Assembly (NCBI RefSeq): GCF_013402915.1
Contig: NC_050719.1
Location: forward strand, 868,001 to 932,000
DNA length: 64,000 nt
Source: Zygotorulaspora mrakii
Taxonomy: Eukaryota > Ascomycota > Saccharomycetes > Saccharomycetales > Saccharomycetaceae
Reading direction: 5' to 3'
The notes under the pieces were generated by a model that had not been told where the DNA came from, ran no database searches, and saw nothing but the letters and a program-made list of their open reading frames with translations. Shown here in pieces: positions 54,996 through 64,000 of the stretch (positions are counted from its first letter, which is position 1; each line of letters opens with the position of its first letter). A program made the position numbers and the translations under genes.

Positions 54996-55874
54996 ATGGC
55001 ATTCATCTTACCGTTTAAGCAAGTTGATGTTTTCACTAACGTACCCTTTAAAGGTAATCCAGTTGCGGTCATCAATTGCTTGAACATCACTGAAGACCAA
55101 ATATCTTCGAAGCAAATGCAAGCAGTTGCTAATTGGACGAATTTGTCAGAGACTACTTTCATCTTCAAGTCTTCACACCCTGAATGCCATTACAAAATAA
55201 GAATTTTCACTCCTCTGAATGAGTTACCTCTAGCTGGCCATCCGATGATCGGTACGTGCAAGGCCTTCCTGGAGTTTACCGAAACAAAAAACGTTTCAAA
55301 GATGTACTGCGAAAGCAAACTTGGCGTTATTGAATTGTCAATTGCGAGTACGGGTGAAATATCGTTTAAAGCACCACCTGCCGACATTGAAGGAATAGCA
55401 GCTGAAGCTTCAGCAGGTTACCAAAAAAGTCTTGGTTGCGAACCAGTTGCAAGCCCAAAACTTGTTAGAGTTGGGCCCAAATGGGTCGTATTTCTGGTGT
55501 CAGATGCTGAGAAATGTTATGGCGTTAATCCTGACTTCGCTAAGTTAAAGCACATATCTAACATTTTTGAACATACCGGACTTATCCTTGCAGGCTCTAA
55601 AAGTGGTTCGATGACAAATTTCGAAATGAGAGCATTTGCTCCTGCCGAAGGTGTGGACGAAGATCCTGTATGTGGCAGTGGCTCCTTGGCCCTTACCAGA
55701 TATTTGCACGATCATTTCAAGTATAGCGAAACTACTCAAATCAATATAACAGAAGGAGGCAGACTCGGAAGAGACGGTCATATTAAGACATGCGTCTCAA
55801 TCATTGAGTCAGAGACATCTTACTCGACAGGAGGAGACGCAATTACAATTATTAATGGAACTATTTCTATTTAA
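54996..55874 (+). CDS. YHI9: PhzF-family isomerase-like protein Yhi9
   Basis: 292 residues (S. cerevisiae 294). PhzF-like fold in two halves. The N-terminal half has VDVFTNVPFKGNPVAV and LPLAGHPMIGT; the C-terminal half has EDPVCGSGSLAL, the conserved phosphate-binding-like loop. The family includes phenazine biosynthesis isomerases, but in yeast the substrate is not known. The order SLT2-YHI9-DAP2 matches chromosome VIII. Start is ATG at 54996. Confidence 0.94.
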   Translation: MAFILPFKQVDVFTNVPFKGNPVAVINCLNITEDQISSKQMQAVANWTNLSETTFIFKSSHPECHYKIRIFTPLNELPLAGHPMIGTCKAFLEFTETKNVSKMYCESKLGVIELSIASTGEISFKAPPADIEGIAAEASAGYQKSLGCEPVASPKLVRVGPKWVVFLVSDAEKCYGVNPDFAKLKHISNIFEHTGLILAGSKSGSMTNFEMRAFAPAEGVDEDPVCGSGSLALTRYLHDHFKYSETTQINITEGGRLGRDGHIKTCVSIIESETSYSTGGDAITIINGTISI

Positions 55875-56044
55875 TACTGTTACAACATTTTTTTGTAGTA
55901 CATAACTTTTTTTTGTGATGAACTTACACATGCAAAGGAAACCCGTATTCTCTGCCCTGTTATGCAACAGAACAACTGAATTAATAAATCTAAGAGGGCA
56001 CCTAACATAGCCGATTATATTAACGTTACTGTTTGCCATAAATT

Positions 56045-58558
56045 ATGGAGAGTGATGGCGCTACTGGAAGCATCAATAATGGTGACGCCGAAGTAGAAAG
56101 AGTGCCCATGGAATCATTCAAGCAAAGAAAAAGGGATACAATTGATAGATTTGCCCGACCAGGTGCTATTGTCCTACTTCTGGTATGGGGTACGGTGTTA
56201 CTTCTTAGGAGTATACTGGCTTTGCGTGGTAATTCTAGTGGCGATGACAATGTACCAGTATACCATCTGCCAAATTCAAGCCACACGGATGAAGGCTGTT
56301 TGAAAGTTTCATTTGCAAATGTTAGAAACAGTACTTTTCAACCAGTTGTAAAGTCACTTCAATGGATAAGTACTCCTGATTCTGCTTATCATGACAAGGG
56401 CCTGTTTGTTACAATAGCAGATGACACCTATGTCGTGAGATCTGTGTTTGACGAAGACTTCTCTAAGGTGCTATTGAATGCAAGCACTTTTCAGTATGGA
56501 GACGTGAAGTATAACGTAGATTCATTGGTAGCATCACCAGACTTGAGTAAACTGCTCATCAGGACTAACACCATTTCAAATTGGAGGCATTCAAGTTTTG
56601 GAACATATTTTGTCTATGAACATGAATCTTCTTCCTTCCATCTCATCGGCGATAACTTAGCCATTGCTGAGTGGTCACCTAATTCAATTGATATATCTTA
56701 TGTGCAAGACAATGACATATATATATACTCCACCAAACATTCAAAGACAACCAATAGAATAACCTTCGATGGAAGCGAGCTAATCTTCAATGGGAAGCCT
56801 GATTGGGTGTATGAAGAAGAAGTATTGGAAGGTGATAAAGCGTTATGGTGGTCTCCCAAAGGAGAATACCTGGTTTATTACAGAATTGACGAAACTGATG
56901 TTGGTGAATTTTCCATTCCTTATTACGTCCAAGAGCAGGATGATATATATTCCAAGATAAGGAAAATCAAATATCCGAAGAGTGGTACTCCAAATCCCAT
57001 AGTAGAACTGTGGGTCTATGATCTCGCAAATGATTATGCGTACTCTGCCGACATCCAGGGTGGTCGCGAAGAGCCCGCATTTCCGCTTCTTTTAACGGAA
57101 GTAGCTTGGGTTGGAAATAGCAAGCTTATTGCAAAGACAACTGATCGTTCATCCGATATACTTTCTGTTTTCCTAGTAGATGCTGAGAAACAAGTTTCAA
57201 AACTAGTTCGTGAAAATTCATCAGATGGCGGATGGTGGGAAATTAGCCACGACATATTGCATATTCCAAAGAATGAAACCAACGGAAGACGCTATGATGG
57301 GTACCTCGATGTGATGCCAGTTGATGGCTTTAATCATCTCGTTTATTTTGCTCCTGTAGAGAGTTCGGTCCCAATACAATTAACACATGGTAAATGGGAG
57401 GTAGTGAATGGCCCTGCTGCCTTTGATTACCAATCTAACATTGTTTATTTTATTGCAACGAGAGAATCGTCTACGGAGAGACATTTATATTCAGTCAACC
57501 TGGATACCCCAAAGGAATTAAAAGCTATAACGAACACTCAAGATAATGCTGTATACGACGTCTCATTTTCAGCTGGAAGCAGATTCGCTCTTCTTTCATA
57601 CAAGGGACCAGATATTCCCTATCAGAAGATTATTGATTTCCAATCTTACAAGCACGATAAAAAAATCAAAGGAAATGTTATTGGGGAAACACTTTATTAT
57701 CTCGAAAAAAATGATGCCCTAGCTGCACGTTTATCACTTTATGATATACCTCCTAAAACATTCCAAACTTTAAATTTAGGAAAGGATGAAAACGGATATG
57801 ACATAGTTGCCAACTCTTTTGAAATTCTACCCAATGGTTTCGATCCCTCGCTGAAGGATTACTATCCAGTATTTTTCTATGCCTATGGCGGTCCCAATTC
57901 ACAGCAGGTTCTCCAGAGCTTCTCCGTCGGCTTCAATGAAGTAGTGGCCTCCCAACTAGATGCGATTGTTGTCGTCGTTGATGGCCGTGGGACTGGTTTC
58001 AAAGGTAAGGAGTTTAGGTCACTCGTGCGCGACAATCTTGGCGATTACGAGGCCCGTGATCAAATAGCTGCAGCTGCGCTATATGGATCTAAAAGTTACG
58101 TGGACTCGAACAAAATATCCTTATTTGGGTGGTCATATGGTGGCTATTTGACATTGAAAACCCTGGAGAAAGACGCAGGGCAACATTTCAAGTTTGGCTT
58201 ATCTGTTGCCCCCGTAACTGACTGGAGATTTTATGATTCTGTTTACACAGAACGCTATATGCATACGCCTCAAGAGAATGGCCACGGTTACAATCAGTCT
58301 GCCGTTCGCAACGTAACAGCAATTGCCGAAGCAACAAGGTTTTTACTGATGCACGGAACCGGTGATGACAACGTCCACTTTCAGAATTCATTAAAATTCC
58401 TCGATCTTTTAGATCTTGCTGGCGTTGAGAACTATGATGTCCATGTCTTTCCAGATTCCGATCACAGTATAAGATACCATAACGCCAATATCATCGTCTA
58501 TGACAAACTACTTACCTGGACAAAATTGGCTTTCACGAGCTCCTTCATAAATAATTAG
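56045..58558 (+). CDS. DAP2: Vacuolar dipeptidyl aminopeptidase B (S9B)
   Basis: Type II membrane serine peptidase that removes X-Pro/X-Ala dipeptides in the vacuole, 837 residues (S. cerevisiae Dap2 818). A cytosolic tail of 40 residues precedes one membrane anchor (about 41-60). A luminal beta-propeller with several N-glycosylation sequons follows. The alpha/beta-hydrolase domain has nucleophile GWSYGGY (S697), Asp in GTGDDNVHF (about 774) and His in DSDHSIRYH (about 806). Position next to YHI9 and RPN1 supports DAP2 over its paralogue STE13. Confidence 0.95.
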   Translation: MESDGATGSINNGDAEVERVPMESFKQRKRDTIDRFARPGAIVLLLVWGTVLLLRSILALRGNSSGDDNVPVYHLPNSSHTDEGCLKVSFANVRNSTFQPVVKSLQWISTPDSAYHDKGLFVTIADDTYVVRSVFDEDFSKVLLNASTFQYGDVKYNVDSLVASPDLSKLLIRTNTISNWRHSSFGTYFVYEHESSSFHLIGDNLAIAEWSPNSIDISYVQDNDIYIYSTKHSKTTNRITFDGSELIFNGKPDWVYEEEVLEGDKALWWSPKGEYLVYYRIDETDVGEFSIPYYVQEQDDIYSKIRKIKYPKSGTPNPIVELWVYDLANDYAYSADIQGGREEPAFPLLLTEVAWVGNSKLIAKTTDRSSDILSVFLVDAEKQVSKLVRENSSDGGWWEISHDILHIPKNETNGRRYDGYLDVMPVDGFNHLVYFAPVESSVPIQLTHGKWEVVNGPAAFDYQSNIVYFIATRESSTERHLYSVNLDTPKELKAITNTQDNAVYDVSFSAGSRFALLSYKGPDIPYQKIIDFQSYKHDKKIKGNVIGETLYYLEKNDALAARLSLYDIPPKTFQTLNLGKDENGYDIVANSFEILPNGFDPSLKDYYPVFFYAYGGPNSQQVLQSFSVGFNEVVASQLDAIVVVVDGRGTGFKGKEFRSLVRDNLGDYEARDQIAAAALYGSKSYVDSNKISLFGWSYGGYLTLKTLEKDAGQHFKFGLSVAPVTDWRFYDSVYTERYMHTPQENGHGYNQSAVRNVTAIAEATRFLLMHGTGDDNVHFQNSLKFLDLLDLAGVENYDVHVFPDSDHSIRYHNANIIVYDKLLTWTKLAFTSSFINN

Positions 58559-58675
58559 TGCCATATAGCCCAATAAAACATAATACAGCTTATTGTATAG
58601 TATAGATGATCATTATACCATCTTTATGTTCAGCCTTACGGTTGTGTTTCGTAGAAAGCGATCGTGTGTTCTTTG

Positions 58676-58684
58676 GGTGGCAAA
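58676..58684 (+). promoter_or_regulatory. PACE (Rpn4 site) of RPN1
   Basis: GGTGGCAAA is a perfect proteasome-associated control element, about 102 bases upstream of the RPN1 ATG. Rpn4 binds this motif to coordinate proteasome genes. Confidence 0.85.
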
Positions 58685-58785
58685 AGAGTAACATATGTAA
58701 AGGGACTTAAGACTACTTAACAATATTTAAGATACATGATAGCAGCATATCAACGTGCAATTGGCAACCACACTGACTACCCAAG

Positions 58786-61734
58786 ATGTCTGATAACGTG
58801 GAAAAGCAAACCGAGGAGGTCCACGATGAGAAAGTAGTTGCTGCTAAGGAGCAATCTGCCAAAAAGAAGGGCAATTCCGTCGAAGAAGAACAGTTATCCG
58901 AAGAAGATCAGAAGTTAAAGACTGATCTCGAACTTCTTGTAGATAGACTAAAAGAAAACGATTCAGAACTATATGAACTATCCTTGAATCAACTGAAGGA
59001 ATTCATAAAGAAATCGACGAGTTCCATGACGGCGGTTCCAAAGCCGCTCAAATTCCTACGTCCATCATATCCTAGCCTTTGTGGGATCTATGACAGCTGG
59101 ACTGATGACTCTTTGAAAGCATCTCTGGCTGAGATACTATCCGTTTTGGCAATGACCTACTCTGACAACAACAAACACGACTCACTGAGGTTCGCTCTGC
59201 TTTCCGGTGCCAAAAATATTGAAAGCTGGGGTCACGAATATATTCGCCACTTGGCGCTAGAGATTGGCGAAACTTATAATGACCAGATTGAAAAAGAAGG
59301 TTCAGGAAGTAACAGTGAAGAAGATTTTTCCGAACGGACGGGTAGTAAAGAAGATTTTGAATTCTCAAAAGGCAGTATTTTACGGCTATGTTTAGACATA
59401 GTTCCATATTTTTTGAAGCACAACGGCGAGACAGAAGCGGTAGATTTACTGCTTGAGATCGAGGCGATAGACAAACTACCTCAATACGTTGATGAAAACA
59501 CTTTTGAGAGAGTTTGCCAATACATGGTTGCATGTGTACCCTTATTACCTCCTCCCGAAGACGTCTCTTTTTTACAAACAGCATATTCCATATATTTATC
59601 CGAATCTCAATTGACGGAGGCATTATCTTTGGCAATCAGGTTGGATGATGAGTCTTTGGTGAGATCCGTTTTTGATGCAACTAGTGATCCTATAGTACAA
59701 AAACAGCTGGCCTACAACTTGTCATTTCAAAAATCTTCGTTTGAGTACGAATCAGTCCAAGATATTATTGGTAATACGAAGTTATCAGAGCATTTCTTAT
59801 ACTTGGCCAAAGAGTTAAATCTAACTGTCCCTAAAGTCCCAGAGGATGTTTATAAAAGTCACCTGGATAGTTCAAAATCCGTTTTCTCAGGAACGGGCTT
59901 AGATTCTGCTCAGCAGAATTTAGCAGCAGCTTTTGTAAACGGATTTTTAAATTTGGGTTATTGTAATGATAAAATGGTTGTTGACAATGATAACTGGATT
60001 TATAAGACAAAAGGTGATGGTATGACATCTTCAGTGGCAAGTATCGGTTCAATTTATCAGTGGAACCTAGACGGTTTACAGCAATTGGATAAATATTTAT
60101 ATGTGGAGGAACCTGAAGTCAAAGCAGGTGCTTTATTGGGTATTGGTATCTCCACATGTGGTGTCCATGATGGTGACGTTGAACCGGCTTTACTACTGTT
60201 ACAAGACTATGTTACAAATCCTAATACAAAGATAAGCTCCGCAGCCATATTAGGGCTTGGAATCGCTTTTGCTGGTAGCAAAAATGATGAAGTGCTTGGT
60301 CTTTTACTACCAATCGCAGCTGATACTTCACTCCCTATTGAAACTTCTGCTATAACCTCTTTGGTTCTTGCTCAAACATTTGTTGGAACTTGTAATGGGG
60401 ATATAACGGCTGTCATCATGGATAACTTCTTAGAGCGCTCAGGTGCCGATTTAAAAACAGAATGGGTTAGATTTTTAACCCTTGCATTAGGTGTGCTTTA
60501 CATGGGACAAGGTGAGCAAGTCGATGATGTCTTGGAAACAATTAGTGCCATCGAACATCCTATAACATCTGCTATCGAGGTACTAGTAAGCGCTTGTGCT
60601 TATGCAGGTACCGGCGATGTTCTATTAATTCAAGATTTATTACATCGCTTAACACCAAAAGCTACAAAGAAGGAGGGCGAGGATGATGAAAATGAAGAAG
60701 AAGAACAGGAAGCACAAGCCAATGCGATCAGTGAATTCCTAGCGGGTCATGAAAATGCCACGGAGGAGGATCCTGTAGCAAGCACTAGTGATAGCAGAAA
60801 CATTGATGGAGAGAATGATTCAGCTGGCAATGTCGAATCAGAAACAATCACCGAAGAGAAAAAAGAAGAAGAACTAGTAAATGAGAATGGTATCGACGGG
60901 GAAGGTGAAGATGTAAAGGACGATAATGAAGACGACTCCTCCGTAGTGGTAGATGAGCTATCGTATGCTGTTTTGGGTATTGCAATGATTGCCCTTGGTG
61001 AGAATATAGGGAAAGAAATGTCTCTACGTCATTTTGGCCATTTAATGCATTATGGTAATGAACATATTCGTAGTATGGTACCATTGGCTATGGGTCTTGT
61101 TTCAATCGCTGATCCACAAATGAAAGTATTTGATACTTTATCGCGCTTTTCACATGATGCCGATCTCAATGTTTCTATGAATTCCATCTTTGCTATGGGT
61201 ATGTGTGGTGCTGGTACCAATAATGCAAGGTTGGCCCAACTTTTAAGACAGTTGGCAAGCTATTATTCTCGCGAACAGGATGCTCTATTTGTTACCAGAT
61301 TTGCTCAAGGTTTGGTTCATTTGGGTAAAGGTACAATGACAATTGACGTTTTTAATGATGCAGATGTTTTGAATAAAGTCAGTTTGGCCTCAATACTGAC
61401 AGTCTTAGTTGGTTTAGTATCTCCTAGTTTCATGTTGAAGAATCATCAACTCTTCTATATGTTGAATAGTGCCGTGAGACCCAAATTCATATTGACACTA
61501 AATGAAGAGGGTGAGCCAATAAAGGTTAATGTACGCGTAGGCCAGGCAGTCGATACTGTAGGTCAAGCCGGTAAACCAAAGACTATTACAGGTTGGATAA
61601 CTCAGTCAACTCCAGTCCTACTGAACCATGGTGAAAGAGCAGAATTAGAAACGGATGAATATCTCAGCTATGCGAGTCACATTGAGGGTGTTGTTATCTT
61701 AAAGAAAAACCCTAATTACGAAAAAGAAGAATAG
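58786..61734 (+). CDS. RPN1: 26S proteasome regulatory subunit Rpn1
   Basis: Largest non-ATPase subunit of the proteasome base, a scaffold for ubiquitin-like-domain shuttle factors and Ubp6. The protein is 982 residues (S. cerevisiae 993). An acidic N-terminus is followed by a helical region (about 40-370). PC repeats appear from about 410 ([30 protein letters not shown]) and again after an acidic Glu/Asp-rich insert (about 628-722). The C-terminal domain contains [17 protein letters not shown] site sits in the promoter. Confidence 0.98.
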   Translation: MSDNVEKQTEEVHDEKVVAAKEQSAKKKGNSVEEEQLSEEDQKLKTDLELLVDRLKENDSELYELSLNQLKEFIKKSTSSMTAVPKPLKFLRPSYPSLCGIYDSWTDDSLKASLAEILSVLAMTYSDNNKHDSLRFALLSGAKNIESWGHEYIRHLALEIGETYNDQIEKEGSGSNSEEDFSERTGSKEDFEFSKGSILRLCLDIVPYFLKHNGETEAVDLLLEIEAIDKLPQYVDENTFERVCQYMVACVPLLPPPEDVSFLQTAYSIYLSESQLTEALSLAIRLDDESLVRSVFDATSDPIVQKQLAYNLSFQKSSFEYESVQDIIGNTKLSEHFLYLAKELNLTVPKVPEDVYKSHLDSSKSVFSGTGLDSAQQNLAAAFVNGFLNLGYCNDKMVVDNDNWIYKTKGDGMTSSVASIGSIYQWNLDGLQQLDKYLYVEEPEVKAGALLGIGISTCGVHDGDVEPALLLLQDYVTNPNTKISSAAILGLGIAFAGSKNDEVLGLLLPIAADTSLPIETSAITSLVLAQTFVGTCNGDITAVIMDNFLERSGADLKTEWVRFLTLALGVLYMGQGEQVDDVLETISAIEHPITSAIEVLVSACAYAGTGDVLLIQDLLHRLTPKATKKEGEDDENEEEEQEAQANAISEFLAGHENATEEDPVASTSDSRNIDGENDSAGNVESETITEEKKEEELVNENGIDGEGEDVKDDNEDDSSVVVDELSYAVLGIAMIALGENIGKEMSLRHFGHLMHYGNEHIRSMVPLAMGLVSIADPQMKVFDTLSRFSHDADLNVSMNSIFAMGMCGAGTNNARLAQLLRQLASYYSREQDALFVTRFAQGLVHLGKGTMTIDVFNDADVLNKVSLASILTVLVGLVSPSFMLKNHQLFYMLNSAVRPKFILTLNEEGEPIKVNVRVGQAVDTVGQAGKPKTITGWITQSTPVLLNHGERAELETDEYLSYASHIEGVVILKKNPNYEKEE

Positions 61735-61948
61735 ATATGGTGACCCAGAATTAGAAAGCGGTATATATGAACCTTTCATGTATTCTTTATTTGTAGATTA
61801 ACAACACAAAAATATACCACATGCGAGTATACATGTATATATATACATATGTATCAAATTGATTCAAAGTAATATAGACAGTCTTGAGGTAGTTAAGACC
61901 TTAAGGTCAAGGATCATGACATGCATATCAATAACTGGAATTAATACT

Positions 61949-62593
61949 TCATTGGAATTCAACAGTCTTTGCAGCCATCAGCAACCCAACAATCAGCCCA
62001 AGGATACCCAAAAGGGAGCCAAAAATTTCTATAACAAGAATTTTCACAAAAAGAGTAGAGTCTGATGCATCAGAGATAGCTGCAGTGGCACCCGTCACAC
62101 CAACTGCGACACCGCAAATCAAGTTGGAGACACCAACCGTCAACCCTGCCCAAAACAATGAATATCCGGTATACAAATTCGATTTAGAGAGTAGGTTTTC
62201 TGGAGCTGCGACAGTTAGTTTCGAGGAGAAAATAATTGATGTGATCAAACCATAAATGGCAACAACTTCACAAAAAATAATAGAAATCAGATTCTTGGTA
62301 GTGATTCTTGGTGCGCGTACACCGGCACCGATAATAGAAGATCCTGTAATGAAAATTCCCCAGGCCGCACCCACAACACTTAGACCTATGCAACTAGCAA
62401 TTCCAATATTGGCCCACATATAGGGCGAGGATCTTTCCAAGAATTTACCCACATTGATATCTGTTCCATGTCCAGTAAATAATTTGTAAAGGATGTATAC
62501 CGTCGCTACTGAAACCACCGTATAGTTCAAACACTTTGTGAATGAAAAACTTCCAATCAATGAGTCATTCTGCGATTCCTTAGCCGTAGACAT
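61949..62593 (-). CDS. VMA16: V-ATPase proteolipid subunit c'' (Vma16/Ppa1)
   Basis: Membrane proteolipid of the V0 rotor of the vacuolar H+-ATPase, 214 residues (S. cerevisiae 213). Five hydrophobic segments are visible. The proton-carrying glutamate lies in [11 protein letters not shown] (E109, equivalent to yeast E108). GCN-like duplicated proteolipid repeats follow, with [12 protein letters not shown] in the second half. The frame reaches a TTG at 62623; the ATG at 62593 gives the family start. It converges on RPN1 and lies downstream of THR1. Confidence 0.96.
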   Translation of the reverse strand: MSTAKESQNDSLIGSFSFTKCLNYTVVSVATVYILYKLFTGHGTDINVGKFLERSSPYMWANIGIASCIGLSVVGAAWGIFITGSSIIGAGVRAPRITTKNLISIIFCEVVAIYGLITSIIFSSKLTVAAPENLLSKSNLYTGYSLFWAGLTVGVSNLICGVAVGVTGATAAISDASDSTLFVKILVIEIFGSLLGILGLIVGLLMAAKTVEFQ

Positions 62594-62846
62594 CCTTGAA
62601 TGAATTCGATAGTGCTCTACCAATTCTTATATATTCTGTTGTATGTATGATTAATACTGTTCCTTTTTACCCTTGTACCTGGCTGCATCAAATAATTAGT
62701 ATACTATAATGAAAAACATGAAGCAGGGTAACCCATAGCATCAACAGAACTAACCATTCCAGAAGGGCGATTGCAAGGCCATCTAGCAACTCAATTAAAT
62801 TAAATATTCTATATCTATGCATTCATTCTTGCTAGTGACCTAACTA

Positions 62847-63920
62847 TTATATCTCTTCGACATTGGCACCCTCATAAGCGGGTTCCAGTAACTTCCAGGT
62901 ACAGTGAACTTGCTTCTTGGCAAAACGGTTTATAATCTCTTGTGAAATTTCTTCAAAGTTCTCCGTAGCCACAGCTAGGATTGTTGGACCTGCACCGGAA
63001 AGACATATACCTAAAAGACCTGGGTACGTGGATGGGGTAACACTTGAAAGAATTTCCGTGAGCCCTGGGATTAGCGTCTTTCTGTAAGGTTGATGGACGC
63101 GGTCCTGCATTGCAGGATAGATCAAATCAGCGTTTGGAGGATCCATTGTTAGTGCTGTAGTTAACACAGCGAGTCTTTGCAAGTTGAAAACAACGTCCTG
63201 GGTAGTATATGCCTTTGGCAACACTCCTCTGGAATCTGCGGTGGAGAGTTCGAATTGGGGAATAATTGCAATACACTTGATCTTAGGATTCCATTGATAT
63301 TTTACATGCCTACCAATATCAGTAGGTGGTAAAGGTGGCACGAGACCGGTATTTTCGCCGCCGCTAGGTTCCGGTAGCACTTCGCTCAATGGGATTTCCC
63401 GTCTTTCCACTTCCTGTGGGGTCAAATCTCTCAAAAATGAGCCACAGAATCCACCCATCATTGCTGCTGTGATATTATCCGGATGGCGCTCGATCATTAG
63501 ACAGTAATCAAGCATGCGTTGCTTGGAGAACTTCAGCTTACCAACCTCGTTACCGAGCATAACACCCGCAACAACTGCGGCTCCGGAAGAACCAAGCCCT
63601 CTCCCCAACGGGATAGGATTGCGCACCTGGATTTTGGTTCCTGAGGGAAAGTTCCTAATATTATTGCAACGAAGAACATACAGAGCAGTTCTCGTTATCA
63701 GATTGGCATCCGAGCTCAAAGGTACACTATCAAAGCCCTCACTGTCCTCCGTGTAGCTTAATTTACAATTATTTGGATCATCGTTTGTATCCTGAGCCTG
63801 TTTTGGGTCAATGGTAACCTCCAGCTCCAGGGACAGTGACAAACCAATACCTAGTACATCGTAGCCCGGCCCAATGTTGGCACTCGAAGCAGGAACGGTA
63901 ATCTTGAAAGTGCGTGGCAT
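62847..63920 (-). CDS. THR1: Homoserine kinase
   Basis: GHMP-family kinase that phosphorylates homoserine in threonine synthesis. The protein is 357 residues, identical in length to S. cerevisiae Thr1. The ATP-binding motif PLGRGLGSSG lies at 104-113, the N-terminal PASSANIGPGYDVLG is typical, and the C-terminal GHMP loop GICLSGAGPTILA is intact. Only 80 bases of promoter are in the window and contain no TGACTC Gcn4 site. Confidence 0.98.
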   Translation of the reverse strand: MPRTFKITVPASSANIGPGYDVLGIGLSLSLELEVTIDPKQAQDTNDDPNNCKLSYTEDSEGFDSVPLSSDANLITRTALYVLRCNNIRNFPSGTKIQVRNPIPLGRGLGSSGAAVVAGVMLGNEVGKLKFSKQRMLDYCLMIERHPDNITAAMMGGFCGSFLRDLTPQEVERREIPLSEVLPEPSGGENTGLVPPLPPTDIGRHVKYQWNPKIKCIAIIPQFELSTADSRGVLPKAYTTQDVVFNLQRLAVLTTALTMDPPNADLIYPAMQDRVHQPYRKTLIPGLTEILSSVTPSTYPGLLGICLSGAGPTILAVATENFEEISQEIINRFAKKQVHCTWKLLEPAYEGANVEEI

Positions 63921-64000
63921 ACTACTACTTTTATCGACTAACGCTGCAATGAAATCCTAGTCGCTCGATAACGAATCTTGAAAAGTATATAACTTCTTGT

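Overview
The window is nuclear DNA of a budding yeast of the family Saccharomycetaceae. It is compact, almost intron-free and AT-rich, and carries 36 protein-coding genes. Most are full-length relatives of Saccharomyces cerevisiae genes. Gene order interleaves S. cerevisiae chromosome IV (YDR279-YDR292) with chromosome VIII (YHR041-YHR052), then chromosome VIII with XI (RCN1, ELF1, SLT2/KDX1), then continues through YHR032-YHR025. Genes that the whole-genome duplication (WGD) split between sister regions sit here in one row. That points to a non-WGD lineage such as the Zygosaccharomyces/Torulaspora or Kluyveromyces/Lachancea/Eremothecium groups. I cannot name the species.

Layout. 1-4 kb: a divergent acyl-CoA desaturase cut by the left edge, then SRP101. 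4-9.4 kb: HRQ1, RTT103 and the Mediator gene MED20/SRB2, which has a 14-nt first exon and a 71-nt intron. 9.9-22.6 kb: GCN2, DPP1, ZIP1, a YDR286C glutaredoxin-like gene, INM2 and NSE3; this block is inverted as a unit relative to S. cerevisiae. 22.9-32.8 kb: NCP1, a YDR282C homologue, a DOG-type phosphatase, a small membrane protein in the PHM6 position, RRP45, RNH202 and a YHR045W homologue. 32.8-43.3 kb: INM1, AAP1, YHK8, FSH1 and SMF2, with two long spacers of about 1.3 and 1.2 kb. 43.3-48 kb: RCN1, COX6, ELF1, CIC1 and an unnamed gene with a possible GCR1_C domain. 48-64 kb: ERC1, RRM3, SLT2, YHI9, DAP2, RPN1, VMA16 and THR1.

The genes are mostly housekeeping and do not form one pathway. 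Several promoters carry recognisable regulons: URS1 at ZIP1 (meiosis), an Rlm1 site at SLT2 (cell wall feedback), PACE at RPN1 (proteasome), RRPE plus PAC at CIC1 (ribosome biogenesis), a Hap2/3/4/5 site at COX6 (respiration), MCB at RNH202 (S phase) and a possible sterol element at NCP1. I found no tRNA gene, transposon, centromere, telomere or CRISPR array. The least ordinary items are the divergent desaturase, the GCR1_C-like gene, the apparently decayed acyl-CoA-synthetase-like YHR045W protein, the two INM paralogues in one non-WGD-like region, and the clean 13-kb inversion.

Starts were set at ATG. Several longest open frames begin at TTG or GTG and were trimmed to the first ATG that matches the known family.
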